This document shows, in pieces, positions 41,451 through 50,155 of a stretch of DNA of 64,000 nucleotides. The notes below the pieces were generated by a model, which was not told where the DNA came from, searched no databases, and worked only from the letters and a program-made list of their open reading frames with translations. The DNA is taken from the NCBI GenBank assembly GCA_020200135.1, contig JAIVJI010000075.1:1-64000 (forward strand), given 5' to 3'. Made by a program: the position numbers and the translations under genes. This DNA is from Acidobacteriota bacterium (GTDB lineage: Bacteria > Acidobacteriota > Blastocatellia > Pyrinomonadales > Pyrinomonadaceae). The stretch's first letter is position 1. Every line of letters starts with the position of its first letter.

Positions 41451-43078
41451 CTCGAACCCTCCGGACTCGGCGTTATCCTCACCCAGTCGAAGCGTGCGGG
41501 CCCGCCCCCGGTCGTGAGCGCGACGCGCGCGGCCTCGACGTGGCCGCCGTCGATGGTGCCGCCCACCTCCGTCCAGTCGCGCCCGTTCGTGCCGAAGGCG
41601 AAGCGGTAGCGCGCGCCGCCCTCGGCCGTCATGCGCAGGTAGAGCGCGCCGGACCCAGGCGCTCTTACGGCGGCGGCGCGCGTCTCTTCACGCCCCTCGC
41701 GTCGCCACACGACGACCTCGCCGCCGCCGGCCGCGACGCCGAGAGCGCCGTCGCGCCAGCCGTAGGCCGAGAGCCCCGCGCGTGCGCCCGCCGCCAGCCC
41801 GCGCACATCCACGAGCGCCGTCGCCGTGTAGTCGCCCGACGTCGTGCGGCGCGCGACGACCGCGCCCGTGTACTCGTCCGCGCCCGCGGCCCGGCCCGGC
41901 GCGAGCAAGAGGAAGCTGCCGCCTCCGGCCTCGACGCGCGCGGTCGGCGGGTTGTTCATGGGCCACTGCCACTCGGGGCCGAGCGCCGCGTTGTTGAAGT
42001 CGTCGAAGAACTCGGCCGCGGCCAACGTCCCGCGTCCGAGCGGCGCGGGCGCGGTACTGCTCGGCCCCTTGCCGCCGTTGATCGAGGGCCAGCCGTCGGC
42101 GTTCCACGTCACCTCATCTAAAACCGCCTCGCGCCCGACGCCGAAGGTGTCGCGGCGTTGGCGGTAGGAGTGGTAGAGCAGGAAGTCGCGGCCGTCCGGC
42201 GTCCTGACGATGCTGCCGTGCCCCGGGCACCGCCAGTCGCGGTTGGCCGCGACGAGCGGGTTCTCCGGGTACTTCTCCCAGGGCCCGAGGAGCTTGCGCG
42301 CGCGCGCCACGCCCAACGCGTACTCGCACCCGCGGCCGCAGCAGGCGTTGCCCGAGTAGAAGTGATAGAACCAACCGCCGCGCCGCAGGATGAAAGAGCC
42401 CTCGGTGACGTGCCGCTCCCACGGCGAGGTGTTGCGCAGAATCTCCCTGCGCCTGCCGAGGAGCCGCGCGCCGTCGCCCGAAAGTCGCTGCGCATAGATC
42501 GAGGTCGGCGCGTCCGGCTCGGCGTCGTTGCCGTCGGCCTTCCAGACGAGGAAGGGGCGGCCGCGCTCGTCGCGCACGAAGAAGGCGTCGATGGAGCCGA
42601 CGCCCGCGCGCTCGGGTATCTCGCAGACGAGCGGGCCGCGGTCTGTGTAGGGCCCGGCCGGCGCCGGCGCCGTCGCGACCGCGACGCACAGCGTGCCCCT
42701 CTTCCCCGGCCCCTCGTCGCGCCGCGCCGTGTAGTAGACGAGTATGCGCCCGCCGTCCGAGACCATCTCCGGCGCCCAGAAGTCGCCCTTCGCCCAGGCG
42801 GGCTTTCGCGCGAGGAGGTAGCCGACGTGCTCCCAGTTGACGAGGTCGCGCGAGCGCAGCAGCGCGAAGTGAGGCGCCCACCCGCCGGTCGTCGCCGCCG
42901 CCCAGTAGTCCGGGCCGACGCGCACGATTGTCGGGTCGGGGTAGTCGCCGGCGATGACCGGGTTGCGGTAAGTCGCCTGGCGCCCCGCGGCCGGAGACAG
43001 ACAGGCGCAGAGCGCGAAGGCGAGCAGGACGGCGGGCCCCGGCACGCGCCCCCGAAATGTTAAGGCTCGATAAAACAT
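41447..43078 (-). CDS. GH43 glycoside hydrolase (arabinofuranosidase/xylosidase type) within the ABC operon
   Basis: 543 residues with signal peptide VLLAFALCACLSPAAG. The five-bladed propeller has catalytic base D48 in GDYPDPTIV, the pKa-tuning Asp in GVGSIDAFFV, and the acid Glu in VTEGSFILR. CCGRGCEYALGVAR and RCPGHGSIVR are shared with the GH43 at 46849. After a linker, residues about 360-540 form a beta-sandwich domain (TTSGDYTATALVDVRGL; FAFGTNGRDWTEVGG) typical of GH43 C-terminal modules. It lies between the two permease genes and overlaps the second by 4 nt, so hydrolysis and uptake are co-expressed. Probably periplasmic. Confidence 0.92.
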   Translation of the reverse strand: MFYRALTFRGRVPGPAVLLAFALCACLSPAAGRQATYRNPVIAGDYPDPTIVRVGPDYWAAATTGGWAPHFALLRSRDLVNWEHVGYLLARKPAWAKGDFWAPEMVSDGGRILVYYTARRDEGPGKRGTLCVAVATAPAPAGPYTDRGPLVCEIPERAGVGSIDAFFVRDERGRPFLVWKADGNDAEPDAPTSIYAQRLSGDGARLLGRRREILRNTSPWERHVTEGSFILRRGGWFYHFYSGNACCGRGCEYALGVARARKLLGPWEKYPENPLVAANRDWRCPGHGSIVRTPDGRDFLLYHSYRQRRDTFGVGREAVLDEVTWNADGWPSINGGKGPSSTAPAPLGRGTLAAAEFFDDFNNAALGPEWQWPMNNPPTARVEAGGGSFLLLAPGRAAGADEYTGAVVARRTTSGDYTATALVDVRGLAAGARAGLSAYGWRDGALGVAAGGGEVVVWRREGREETRAAAVRAPGSGALYLRMTAEGGARYRFAFGTNGRDWTEVGGTIDGGHVEAARVALTTGGGPARFDWVRITPSPEGSR

Positions 43079-43115
43079 TTCCGAGTCAGAGGGTCGCCCT
43101 CAGCGCCGGGGCGAC

Positions 43116-44090
43116 TCAGGCCACCTTCGGCCGCTGGATGTAGACGGCGATGATGATGATGGCGGCCTTGATGACGAGCGACCAGGCGTAGGAGATGCCG
43201 TTCATCACGAAGCCCGTCGTGATGACCTGCATGATGAGAGCGCCGACGAGCGTGCCGACGACGGTGGCGCGCCCGCCCGTCAGGGGCGTCCCGCCGACGA
43301 CCGTGGCGGCGATGGCGTCGAGCTCGATGTTCAAGCCCACCTTCTGCGCGTCACTCGCGCCCAGACGCGCCGTCTCGATGAGGCCGGCGAGCCCCGCCAG
43401 CAGCCCGCTCAGCGCGTAGACCGTAATCTTCGCCCGGTGGACGCGGATGCCCGCCAGCCTCGCGGCCGCCTCGTTGCCGCCGACGGCGACGACGTAGCGG
43501 CCGAACGCCGTCGCCCTCATCGCGAAGATGGCGAGGCCCACGGCCAGCGCCATCACCAACACCTGCGTGGGCACGCCCGCCACGACGCCCTGGCCCAAGT
43601 ACTCGAACGAGGCGTTGCTGAAAGGGACGAGCTGCCCGCCGTTGCTCAAGACCTGCGCCACCCCGCGCCCAGAGATGAGCATGGCGAGCGTGACGATGAT
43701 CGGCTGGATGCGGAAGCCGGAGATGAGCGCCCCGTTGAAGGCGCCGACCAGCGTGGCCGCGCCGAGCGCGAGGAGCACGGCCGGGAGGGCGCCCGCGTCG
43801 AGCGACGTGGCGGCGACGGCCGAGGCGATGGCCATCACGGAGCCGACCGAGAGGTCGATGCCGCCCGTCGAGATGACCAGCGTCATCCCCGTCGCGACGA
43901 GCACGGTCGGCGCGACCTGGAGGAGGATGTTGCGGAAGTTGTTCAGGTCGAAAAAGTTCGGCGTGAAGACCGAGTTGACGACGAGCAGGAGCACGAGCGC
44001 CGCCAGCGCCCCGTAGGTCGGCGCGTAAACCGCGATGCGCGCCGCGCCCCTCAGCCCGATGCCCGTCCCCGCCTGTGCCGCGTTAGACAT
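43116..44090 (-). CDS. Furanose ABC transporter permease (YtfT-like)
   Basis: 324 residues. TVLVATGMTLVISTGGIDLS, GFRIQPIIVTLAMLISGRGV, ATAFGRYVVAVGGNEAAARL and ELDAIAATVVGGTPLTGGRA are the conserved blocks of RbsC/YtfT permeases. ISTGGIDLS followed by SGRGVAQVL is close to YtfT. Spacing to the next gene (GH43) is 37 nt. Upstream a heptad hairpin separates it from the ATPase gene. Confidence 0.9.
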   Translation of the reverse strand: MSNAAQAGTGIGLRGAARIAVYAPTYGALAALVLLLVVNSVFTPNFFDLNNFRNILLQVAPTVLVATGMTLVISTGGIDLSVGSVMAIASAVAATSLDAGALPAVLLALGAATLVGAFNGALISGFRIQPIIVTLAMLISGRGVAQVLSNGGQLVPFSNASFEYLGQGVVAGVPTQVLVMALAVGLAIFAMRATAFGRYVVAVGGNEAAARLAGIRVHRAKITVYALSGLLAGLAGLIETARLGASDAQKVGLNIELDAIAATVVGGTPLTGGRATVVGTLVGALIMQVITTGFVMNGISYAWSLVIKAAIIIIAVYIQRPKVA

Positions 44091-44111
44091 CTGTGCTCAC
44101 CCCGTTCGCAG

Positions 44112-44168
44112 GTGATAAGAAAAGGACGACCGGCTTCTGTGCTGTCTTATCACTCATCACTCATCACT
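44112..44168 (-). repeat. 9-bp hairpin with TGATGAG heptads
   Basis: GTGATAAGA (44112-44120) pairs with TCTTATCAC (44145-44153); three TCATCAC/TCACTCA-type heptads follow to 44168. The stop codon of the ATPase gene is inside the array, so it again fills an intra-operon gap, 22 nt before the permease start. Confidence 0.8.
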
Positions 44169-45694
44169 TCCCCCGCGCTGCCCTCGGCCATCGCGTGGAT
44201 GATGTTCTCCTGCGAGATGTCGGCGCCGCGCAGCTCGGCCGCGCAGCGGCCGTCGCGCATGACGACGACCCGGCAGCAGCCCTCGACCAGCTCCTCAAGC
44301 TCGGAAGAGATCATCAGGACGCCGAGGCCGGAGGCGGCCTGCTCGTTGATGAGCGACTGAATCTCGCCCTTCGCGCCCACGTCGATGCCGCGCGTCGGCT
44401 CGTCGAGGATGAGGAAGCGGGGGTTCTTGCAGAGCCAGCGGGCGAGCAGCACCTTCTGCTGGTTGCCGCCCGAAAGCTCCCTGATCTTCTGGTCGGCGCT
44501 CGAAGCCTTGATGCCGAGCCTCTTCATGAAGCGCTCGACCACCTCGTCCTGCCTGGCGCGCGAGACGACGCCGAACCTGCTCATCTCCGGGAGCGCCGCG
44601 AGCGTCAGGTTCTCTCGCACCGAGAGCTCGGGGATGATGCCCTCGGCCTTCCGGTCTTCGGTCAGGAAGGCGAGCCCCGCGTCTATCGCGTCGTTCGGCG
44701 AGTTGACCGCGAGCGGCTTGCCTTCGAGGAGGACGCGCCCCTCTTCGACGGGGTCGGCGCCGAAGATGGCGCGCGCCGTCTCCGTCCGCCCCGAGCCGAG
44801 GAGGCCCGCCATCCCGACGATCTCGCCGCGCCCGGCCTCGACCGTCACGTGGTCGAGCCGGCGCCCGCGCGTCAGGTTCTCGGCGCGCAGGAGCGGCGTG
44901 GCCCCCTCCGTCCCGGCACCCTGACGCTCGCCGAAGGCGGTCGCGCCGCCGCGCTGCAACTCGTCGCGCTGCTTGCCGAGCATGAGGCAGACGAGGTCAA
45001 TCTTCTCCAGCCCCGCGAGCGGGCGCGCGGCGACGAAGCGGCCGTCGCGCAGGATGGTCACGCGGTCGCAGACCGTGTAGAGCTCGTCGAAGCGGTGGCT
45101 GATGTAGACGACGCCGACGCCCTCCGCCTTCAGCCGCCGGATCACGTCGTAGAGGATGGAGACCTCGTGCTCGGTGAGTGAGCTGGTCGGCTCGTCTAAG
45201 ACGACGACCTTCGCGCCGGATGAGACGCCGCGCGCGATGGCGACCATCTGGCGGAGAGCGATGTTCAGACTCCCCAGCGGCGCGCGCGGGTCGATGTCGA
45301 GGCCGAGGCGGTCGAGGATGGCGCCCGCAGCGGCGTTCATCCGCCCCCAGTCAATAAACCCCAAGCGGCGCGGCTCGCGGCCGAGGAAGATGTTCTCCGC
45401 CACGGTGCGGAACGCGAGGAGGTTGACCTCCTGGTAGACGGCGACGACGCCCTCGCCCTGCGCCTCCTCGGGCGAGCGGAAGTTGACCTCGCGCCCTTCC
45501 AGCAGCACGCGCCCCCCGTCGCGCCGGTACGCGCCCGTCATGATCTTGATGAGGGTGGACTTGCCCGCGCCGTTCTCGCCGACGAGCGCGTGCACCTCGC
45601 CGCGCTCCAGGCGGAAATCCACCCCGTCGAGCGCCACCACGCCCGAAAAGACCTTGCGTATTCCCTCCATCCGGAGGAGCGGCTCGTCGTTCAT
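44150..45694 (-). CDS. Sugar ABC transporter ATP-binding protein (YtfR/RbsA-like)
   Basis: 514 residues from ATG 45694 (MNDEPLLRMEGIRKVFSGVV). Two ABC cassettes: Walker A GENGAGKSTLIKIMTGAY, signature LNIALRQMVAIARGV, Walker B KVVVLDEPTSSL; the second has GMAGLLGSGRTETARAIFGA, LSGGNQQKVLLARWL and FLILDEPTRGIDVG. The second Walker A lacks the normal lysine (GSGRTE), as is usual in RbsA-type proteins. It energises uptake by the two permeases. A 21-bp hairpin and five T residues precede the ATG. Confidence 0.93.
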   Translation of the reverse strand: MNDEPLLRMEGIRKVFSGVVALDGVDFRLERGEVHALVGENGAGKSTLIKIMTGAYRRDGGRVLLEGREVNFRSPEEAQGEGVVAVYQEVNLLAFRTVAENIFLGREPRRLGFIDWGRMNAAAGAILDRLGLDIDPRAPLGSLNIALRQMVAIARGVSSGAKVVVLDEPTSSLTEHEVSILYDVIRRLKAEGVGVVYISHRFDELYTVCDRVTILRDGRFVAARPLAGLEKIDLVCLMLGKQRDELQRGGATAFGERQGAGTEGATPLLRAENLTRGRRLDHVTVEAGRGEIVGMAGLLGSGRTETARAIFGADPVEEGRVLLEGKPLAVNSPNDAIDAGLAFLTEDRKAEGIIPELSVRENLTLAALPEMSRFGVVSRARQDEVVERFMKRLGIKASSADQKIRELSGGNQQKVLLARWLCKNPRFLILDEPTRGIDVGAKGEIQSLINEQAASGLGVLMISSELEELVEGCCRVVVMRDGRCAAELRGADISQENIIHAMAEGSAGEVMSDE

Positions 45695-45705
45695 AAAAAG
45701 TCCGG

Positions 45706-45781
45706 AGTCCTGAGTCCGGAGTCTGAGGGCAAGGGGCACGAGAGGCGCGCCGTCTTGACTTCAGACTCCGGACTCAGGACT
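45706..45781 (-). repeat. 21-bp inverted repeat of AGTCCGG/AGTCCTG heptads
   Basis: Arms 45706-45726 and 45761-45781 pair perfectly with a 34-nt loop; AAAAGTCC/GGACTTTT gives an alternative outer pair. Heptads AGTCCGG, AGTCCTG, AGTCCGG, AGTCTGA make up the left side. It fills the gap between the binding-protein stop (45787) and the ATPase start (45694). Confidence 0.93.
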
Positions 45782-45786
45782 TTTCT

Positions 45787-46794
45787 TCAGAATGCTTCGC
45801 CGACGAACTGCGCGGCGTTGGTCGAGTCGAAGAAGCGGTCTTCGTTGATGATCTTGGGCTTTATCTTCTCGCCGCGCTTGAAGCGCTCCAGCGTGTCGAA
45901 GGCGATGGGGCCGAAGCGCGGGTTGCACTCGACCGTCGCGTTCATCTCCCCTTTGACGATGGCTTCGAGCGCCGACTTCTGGCCGTCCACCGAGATGACG
46001 AGCACGTCCTTGCCGGGGTTCATGTTCGCCGACCTGAGCGCCTGCGCGGCGCCGAGGGCCATCTCGTCGTTGTGCGCGTAGACGGCCGTGATGCTGCGCC
46101 CGTGCGCCTGGATGAGGCTCTCCATCACCTTCTGCCCCTGCGCGCGGGTGAAGTTGCCGTCCTGCGCGGCGATGATCTTCATGTCGGGGAACGCCTTGAT
46201 GGCGTCCGCGAAGCCCTGGTGGCGGTCGTTGGCGACCGAGGAGCCGGCGGTGCCGAGCAACTCGACGATGCCGGCCTTCCCCGAAGTCTGCTTCGCCAGC
46301 CACTCGCCCGCACGCTGGCCCTCCTCGACGAAGTTCGAGCCGATGAAGGTGACGTAGTCCTCGCCGGCTCGCGGCCCCTCCAGCTCGCGGTCGATGAGGA
46401 TGACGGGGATGCCGGCCTCCTTCGCCGCCTGCAAAGGCCCCTCGAAGCCCTTCGACTCGCGCGGCGCGAGGAAGATGGCGTCGACGCGCTGCGCGATCAG
46501 GTCTTCGAGGTTAGAGACCTGGGTGGCGGTGTCGCCGCGCGCGTTGGTGAAGACCAGCTCGTAGCCGCGCCGGGCCGCCTCGTCCTGCATGCTCTTGGTC
46601 TCGGCGATGCGCCAGGGCCCGTCCGTCTCGGTCTGCGAGAAGCCGACGCGCATCTTCTTGCCGCCCTGCCCGCCGCCGCCCGCGGCGTCGCCGCCGCCGC
46701 CTTCCTTGCGGCAACCGGCGAGCCCCGTGGCGAGGAGCGCGAACGCGAACAAGAGGGCGAGCGCCGCCCGCCGTCCTTCGTTGAGCGATTTCAT
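45787..46794 (-). CDS. Furanose-binding periplasmic lipoprotein (YtfQ-like)
   Basis: 335 residues. The lipoprotein leader LLFAFALLATGLAGC (lipobox LAGC) is followed by a Gly-rich linker and MRVGFSQTETDGPWRIAETK. QRVDAIFLAPRESKGFEGPL, GIPVILIDRELEG, VELLGTAGSSVANDRHQGFA and VYAHNDEMALGAAQAL align with YtfQ, the galactofuranose-binding protein, throughout. It captures the sugar for the two-permease importer. It is the first gene of the operon, and GGAAAACATG-like sequence gives a modest ribosome site. Confidence 0.92.
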   Translation of the reverse strand: MKSLNEGRRAALALLFAFALLATGLAGCRKEGGGGDAAGGGGQGGKKMRVGFSQTETDGPWRIAETKSMQDEAARRGYELVFTNARGDTATQVSNLEDLIAQRVDAIFLAPRESKGFEGPLQAAKEAGIPVILIDRELEGPRAGEDYVTFIGSNFVEEGQRAGEWLAKQTSGKAGIVELLGTAGSSVANDRHQGFADAIKAFPDMKIIAAQDGNFTRAQGQKVMESLIQAHGRSITAVYAHNDEMALGAAQALRSANMNPGKDVLVISVDGQKSALEAIVKGEMNATVECNPRFGPIAFDTLERFKRGEKIKPKIINEDRFFDSTNAAQFVGEAF

Positions 46795-46848
46795 GTTTTC
46801 CTCTCCGTCAATAGTGTCAGTGAATTTTCGCGAGCCCCGGCATTATAT

Positions 46849-48534
46849 TCAGCGCGACGGCTCGATGCGCAGCGAGTCGAAGCGCCCCGCAGCCCCGCGC
46901 GCCCCGCCCGCGACGAGCGCCACGCGCACGCCCCTGTCCCACGGCGGGAGGTACGCGCCTTCCACCTCGCCTCCGAGGTCTTGCCACGCCCGCCCGTCGG
47001 CGCTCGCCGCGAAGCGATACAGGTGGCCTTCGCGCGCGGTCATGCGCAGGTGGATAACGGCGAGTGGCCGCCGCTGCATGTTGGCAGGCCCGGAAACCGC
47101 GTTGAAAATGAGCGCGCCCTTTTCGCGCCGCCACATGACAGTCCCGCCGCCGCGGTCGACCGAGACGCCGAGCGCATTCTCCGCGTCGCCGTAGGCCGAG
47201 AGCCCGGCAGTCTCGGAGCCCCTCATCCCGCGCAGGTCTACGACCGCCGTCGCCACGTAGTCGCCCGAGGTGGTCGGGCGCGCGATGACCGCCGCCGCCG
47301 GGTCGCCGTCGGCTTCGTTCGAAGGCGAGAGCACGAGGCGGCCGCCGCGCGCGGGCTCGACGCGGAGGCCGGGGACATTCGCGCCCGGCCACTGCCAGAG
47401 CGGGTGGAGCGTGGCGCTCGTGAACTCGTCGAAGAAGCCGCGCGCGTCACCCCGCGCGCGCGCGGCCGACGGCGCCGCGGCGCCCGCGCTGGGCCCGCGC
47501 CCGCCGTTAATGGCGGGCCAGCCGTCCGCGCCCCACGTCACCTCGTCGAGCAAAGCCTGCCGCCCGACGTAGACGAAGTCTTTCTGCTGGTAAGCGTGGT
47601 AGAGCAGCCAGTGGCGGCCGCGCCCGTCCTCGACGACGGTGCCGTGGCCGGGGCAGCGCCACGCGTCGTTGCCCGCGAGGATGGGGTTGGCCGGGTTCTT
47701 CTCCCAGGGGCCGAGCAGGCTGCGCGAGCGCGCCACGCCCATCGCGTAGTTGCACTCACGCGCGCAGCAGAAGTTGCCCGAGTAGAACATGTAGTACCAG
47801 CCGCCGCGCCGCACGACGGCCGGCCCCTCGACGAGGTCTCCGTAGGGGAGCGTCGGGTGCTTCTCCCACGCCTGGTCGTTGCGCAGCACCTCGCGCCGCT
47901 CGCCGACGAGCCGCGTGCCGTCGGCCGAGAGCCGCTGCGCCCAGATGACCGTCGGCTTGCTGACGCTGTTCCCGTCCTCCTTCCAGAAGAGGAAGCGCCG
48001 GCCGCGCTCGTCCGCCGCGACGAAGGGGTCGATGGAGCCGACTTCCTGGCAGACCATCGGCCCGCGGTCGGTGTAAGGCCCCTGCGGGCGCGGGGCGGTG
48101 GCGACGGCGACGCAGAGCGGCCCGCCCTTCTTCCGCGCGGTGTAGTAGAGGAAGAAGCGGCCGCGGTCGTGCGCAAGCTCCGGCGCCCAGAAGCTCCCGC
48201 CCGCCCAGTCGGGGCGCTTCCTGAAGACGACCCCGACCGCCTCCCAGTTTACGAGGTCGCGCGAGTGGAGTATCGGGTACTCGGGGCCCCACTCGGAGGT
48301 CGTGGCCGTCGCCCAGTAGTCGCGTCCTACACGTATGACTGTGGGGTCGGGGAAGTCGCCCGCCGCGACGGGGTTCGTGTACCCCGCGCGACGCTGCGCC
48401 CCCGACGGCACCGCCGCGGCCAGGACGCACAGGGCGCCGAGGGCGGCCCGGCGGAGTGTCGAAGTCAGTCCGGCGCGCGGGCGCGCGGCGCGCCCGCCGG
48501 GAGTCTGGCGTTGCTCTGACGCTTTCTTTGTCAT
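46849..48534 (-). CDS. GH43 glycoside hydrolase, paralogue of 41447-43078
   Basis: 561 residues from ATG 48534. After a signal segment (ALGALCVLAAAVPSGAQ) the propeller has GDFPDPTVIRV (base), QEVGSIDPFVAA and LVEGPAVVRR (acid). CCARECNYAMGVARSRSLLG and RCPGHGTVV are shared with its paralogue. A C-terminal beta-sandwich (TTSGDYVATAVVDLRGM; HLRMTAREGHLYRFA) completes it. Its start lies just 1 nt after the stop of the LacI remnant, so it probably once formed a regulator-enzyme pair. Arabinofuranosidase or xylosidase activity is likely; not resolvable here. Confidence 0.9.
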   Translation of the reverse strand: MTKKASEQRQTPGGRAARPRAGLTSTLRRAALGALCVLAAAVPSGAQRRAGYTNPVAAGDFPDPTVIRVGRDYWATATTSEWGPEYPILHSRDLVNWEAVGVVFRKRPDWAGGSFWAPELAHDRGRFFLYYTARKKGGPLCVAVATAPRPQGPYTDRGPMVCQEVGSIDPFVAADERGRRFLFWKEDGNSVSKPTVIWAQRLSADGTRLVGERREVLRNDQAWEKHPTLPYGDLVEGPAVVRRGGWYYMFYSGNFCCARECNYAMGVARSRSLLGPWEKNPANPILAGNDAWRCPGHGTVVEDGRGRHWLLYHAYQQKDFVYVGRQALLDEVTWGADGWPAINGGRGPSAGAAAPSAARARGDARGFFDEFTSATLHPLWQWPGANVPGLRVEPARGGRLVLSPSNEADGDPAAAVIARPTTSGDYVATAVVDLRGMRGSETAGLSAYGDAENALGVSVDRGGGTVMWRREKGALIFNAVSGPANMQRRPLAVIHLRMTAREGHLYRFAASADGRAWQDLGGEVEGAYLPPWDRGVRVALVAGGARGAAGRFDSLRIEPSR

Positions 48535-48535
48535 C

Positions 48536-48940
48536 TCAGTCCTCAGCGCGCCCTGCCTCTGTCGCGGGCGCGCGCCGGCCGCCTTCGAGCTTGAAGTCGC
48601 CGTGGTGAAAGCGGACGCGCGCGCCGTGCAGGTGACGGCGCATCGAGCCGCGGAAGGCGTCGGGCCGGCGCGCGGCCGAGCGCGGCCGCGCGCGCCCGCC
48701 GACGTAGGCGATCTCGCTGTGACCGAGCGAGCCGAGGTGGCCGATGGCCTCCTCGATGCCCGCCTCGTAGTTGACCGACAGGTTCGACATGTGCACGCCG
48801 GCTGGCCGAGGTCGAGGAAGACGACCGACACGTCGCGGCTGGCCAGCTCGCCGGCGAGCGCCGCGTCCGGCTCCGACGTCATGAGGACGACGCCCGCGAC
48901 CTTGCGCTTGATGAAGCGCCGCATCCTTGATGCTACTCAT
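48536..48940 (-). pseudogene. Wrecked LacI-family regulator
   Basis: The ATG at 48940 encodes MSSIKD, the classical LacI start, but the next codons jump in another frame to RRFIKRKVAGVVLMTSEPDA, normally found near residue 115. About 110 residues covering the helix-turn-helix are missing. FLDLGQP then shifts frame again to VHMSNLSVNYEAGIEEAIGH and IAYVGGRARPR, and the gene ends in a stop before the second half of the sugar-binding domain. Three lesions mean that it cannot bind DNA. Its position suggests that it once repressed the GH43/importer genes. Confidence 0.85.
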
Positions 48941-48950
48941 ATTTTTTGGC

Positions 48951-49008
48951 GATGAGTGACAAGAAAGAGCCGCTATCGTTATTTCCCATCACTCATCACT
49001 TATCACTT
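48951..49008 (-). repeat. Heptad (TGATGAG) hairpin before the LacI remnant
   Basis: GATGAGTGA (48951-48959) pairs with TCACTCATC (48989-48997); TCACTCA/TCACTTA heptads run on to 49008. The galK stop codon (48989-48991) lies in the arm. It again fills the gap to the next start codon (48940). Confidence 0.8.
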
Positions 49009-50155
49009 CCTCTGCCCCGCCGCCGGCCTCCGAGACGTAGACGGTCGGGGTGAAGCCCTTGCGCTGTTGGTACTCCTCGGTAAGCGCGCGCTCGAACTCT
49101 GTTAGCCGGTCGCGCGGGACGAGACTGACGGTCGAGCCGCCGAACCCGCCGCCCGTCATCCGCGAGCCGAGCACGCCCCTGACGCCCCACGCGGTCTCGG
49201 CCAGGAGGTCGAGCTCCGCGCAGCTCACCTCGTAGTCGTCGCGCAGCGACTCGTGCGAGCGTCGCATCAGGCGGCCCACCTCTTCGAGGTCGCCGCGACG
49301 CAGGGCGGCGGCGGCGGCGAGCGTGCGCGCGTTCTCGCCCACGACGTGGCGGCAACGGCGGCGCACCGTCCCGGGCAGACATGCGGCGAACCGCTCGAAC
49401 TCCTCGACGCTCACGTCGCGCAGTTCGCGCACGCCGGGCAGGTGCTCCGAGAGGAGACGGACGCCCTCCTCACACTCGGCGCGTCGCCGGTTGTACTCGG
49501 AGGCCGAAAGCTCGTGGCGGACGTGCGTGTCCGCGATGGCGACGACGAAGTTCGTGGTGTCGAGCGGGATGGCCTCGGCCGCGAGCGCCCGGCAGTCTAT
49601 CAGAAGCGCGTGCCCTTCGCGCCCGAGCGCCGCCACGAACTGATCCATGACGCCGCTCAAAGTGCCGACGTAGGCGTGCTCGGCCTGCTGGCCGGCGAGC
49701 GCCAGCTCGACGGGGTCGACCCTTCGGCCCGAGACGGACGCGAGCGCGAGCCCGGCCGACACTTCGAGCGCTGCCGAGGAGGAGAGTCCCGCGCCGGCCG
49801 GCACGTCCGAGAGGAGCAGCAGGTCGGCGCCGCCGAGGCGAACCCCGCGACTTTCGAGCGCGCGCGCCACCCCCTCGACGTAGTCGAGCCAGAGGCCGCG
49901 GCGCGGCTCGCCCGGCCGGTCAAGGTCGAAGGCCAGCTCCTCCCCGCGGTTGAGCGAGCGGACGCGCACCGTCCGGTCAGCGCGCGGCGCGGCGGCGACG
50001 ACCGTCTCGCGGTCGATGGCCATCGGCAGGACGAAGCCCCCATTGTAGTCGGTATGCTCGCCGATGAGGTTGACGCGCCCCGGCGCGCGGAAGAGCCGCG
50101 CCGGGCGCCCGTAGCGCTCCTCGAACGCACGCCGCAGTGCCCCGCGCTCGATCAA
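48989..50155 (-). CDS. galK: Galactokinase
   Basis: 388 residues from TTG 50155, overlapping the galT stop as TTGA. RAPGRVNLIGEHTDYNGGFV is the galactokinase signature, LLLLSDVPAGAGLSSSAALE the GHMP ATP loop, and GSRMTGGGFGGSTVSLV the third GHMP motif. It phosphorylates galactose in the Leloir pathway. The TTG start is chosen because the family N-terminus (FEERYGRPARLFRAPG) starts about ten residues on and no ATG fits. The stop falls in a heptad hairpin. Confidence 0.95.
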   Translation of the reverse strand: MIERGALRRAFEERYGRPARLFRAPGRVNLIGEHTDYNGGFVLPMAIDRETVVAAAPRADRTVRVRSLNRGEELAFDLDRPGEPRRGLWLDYVEGVARALESRGVRLGGADLLLLSDVPAGAGLSSSAALEVSAGLALASVSGRRVDPVELALAGQQAEHAYVGTLSGVMDQFVAALGREGHALLIDCRALAAEAIPLDTTNFVVAIADTHVRHELSASEYNRRRAECEEGVRLLSEHLPGVRELRDVSVEEFERFAACLPGTVRRRCRHVVGENARTLAAAAALRRGDLEEVGRLMRRSHESLRDDYEVSCAELDLLAETAWGVRGVLGSRMTGGGFGGSTVSLVPRDRLTEFERALTEEYQQRKGFTPTVYVSEAGGGAEEVISDE

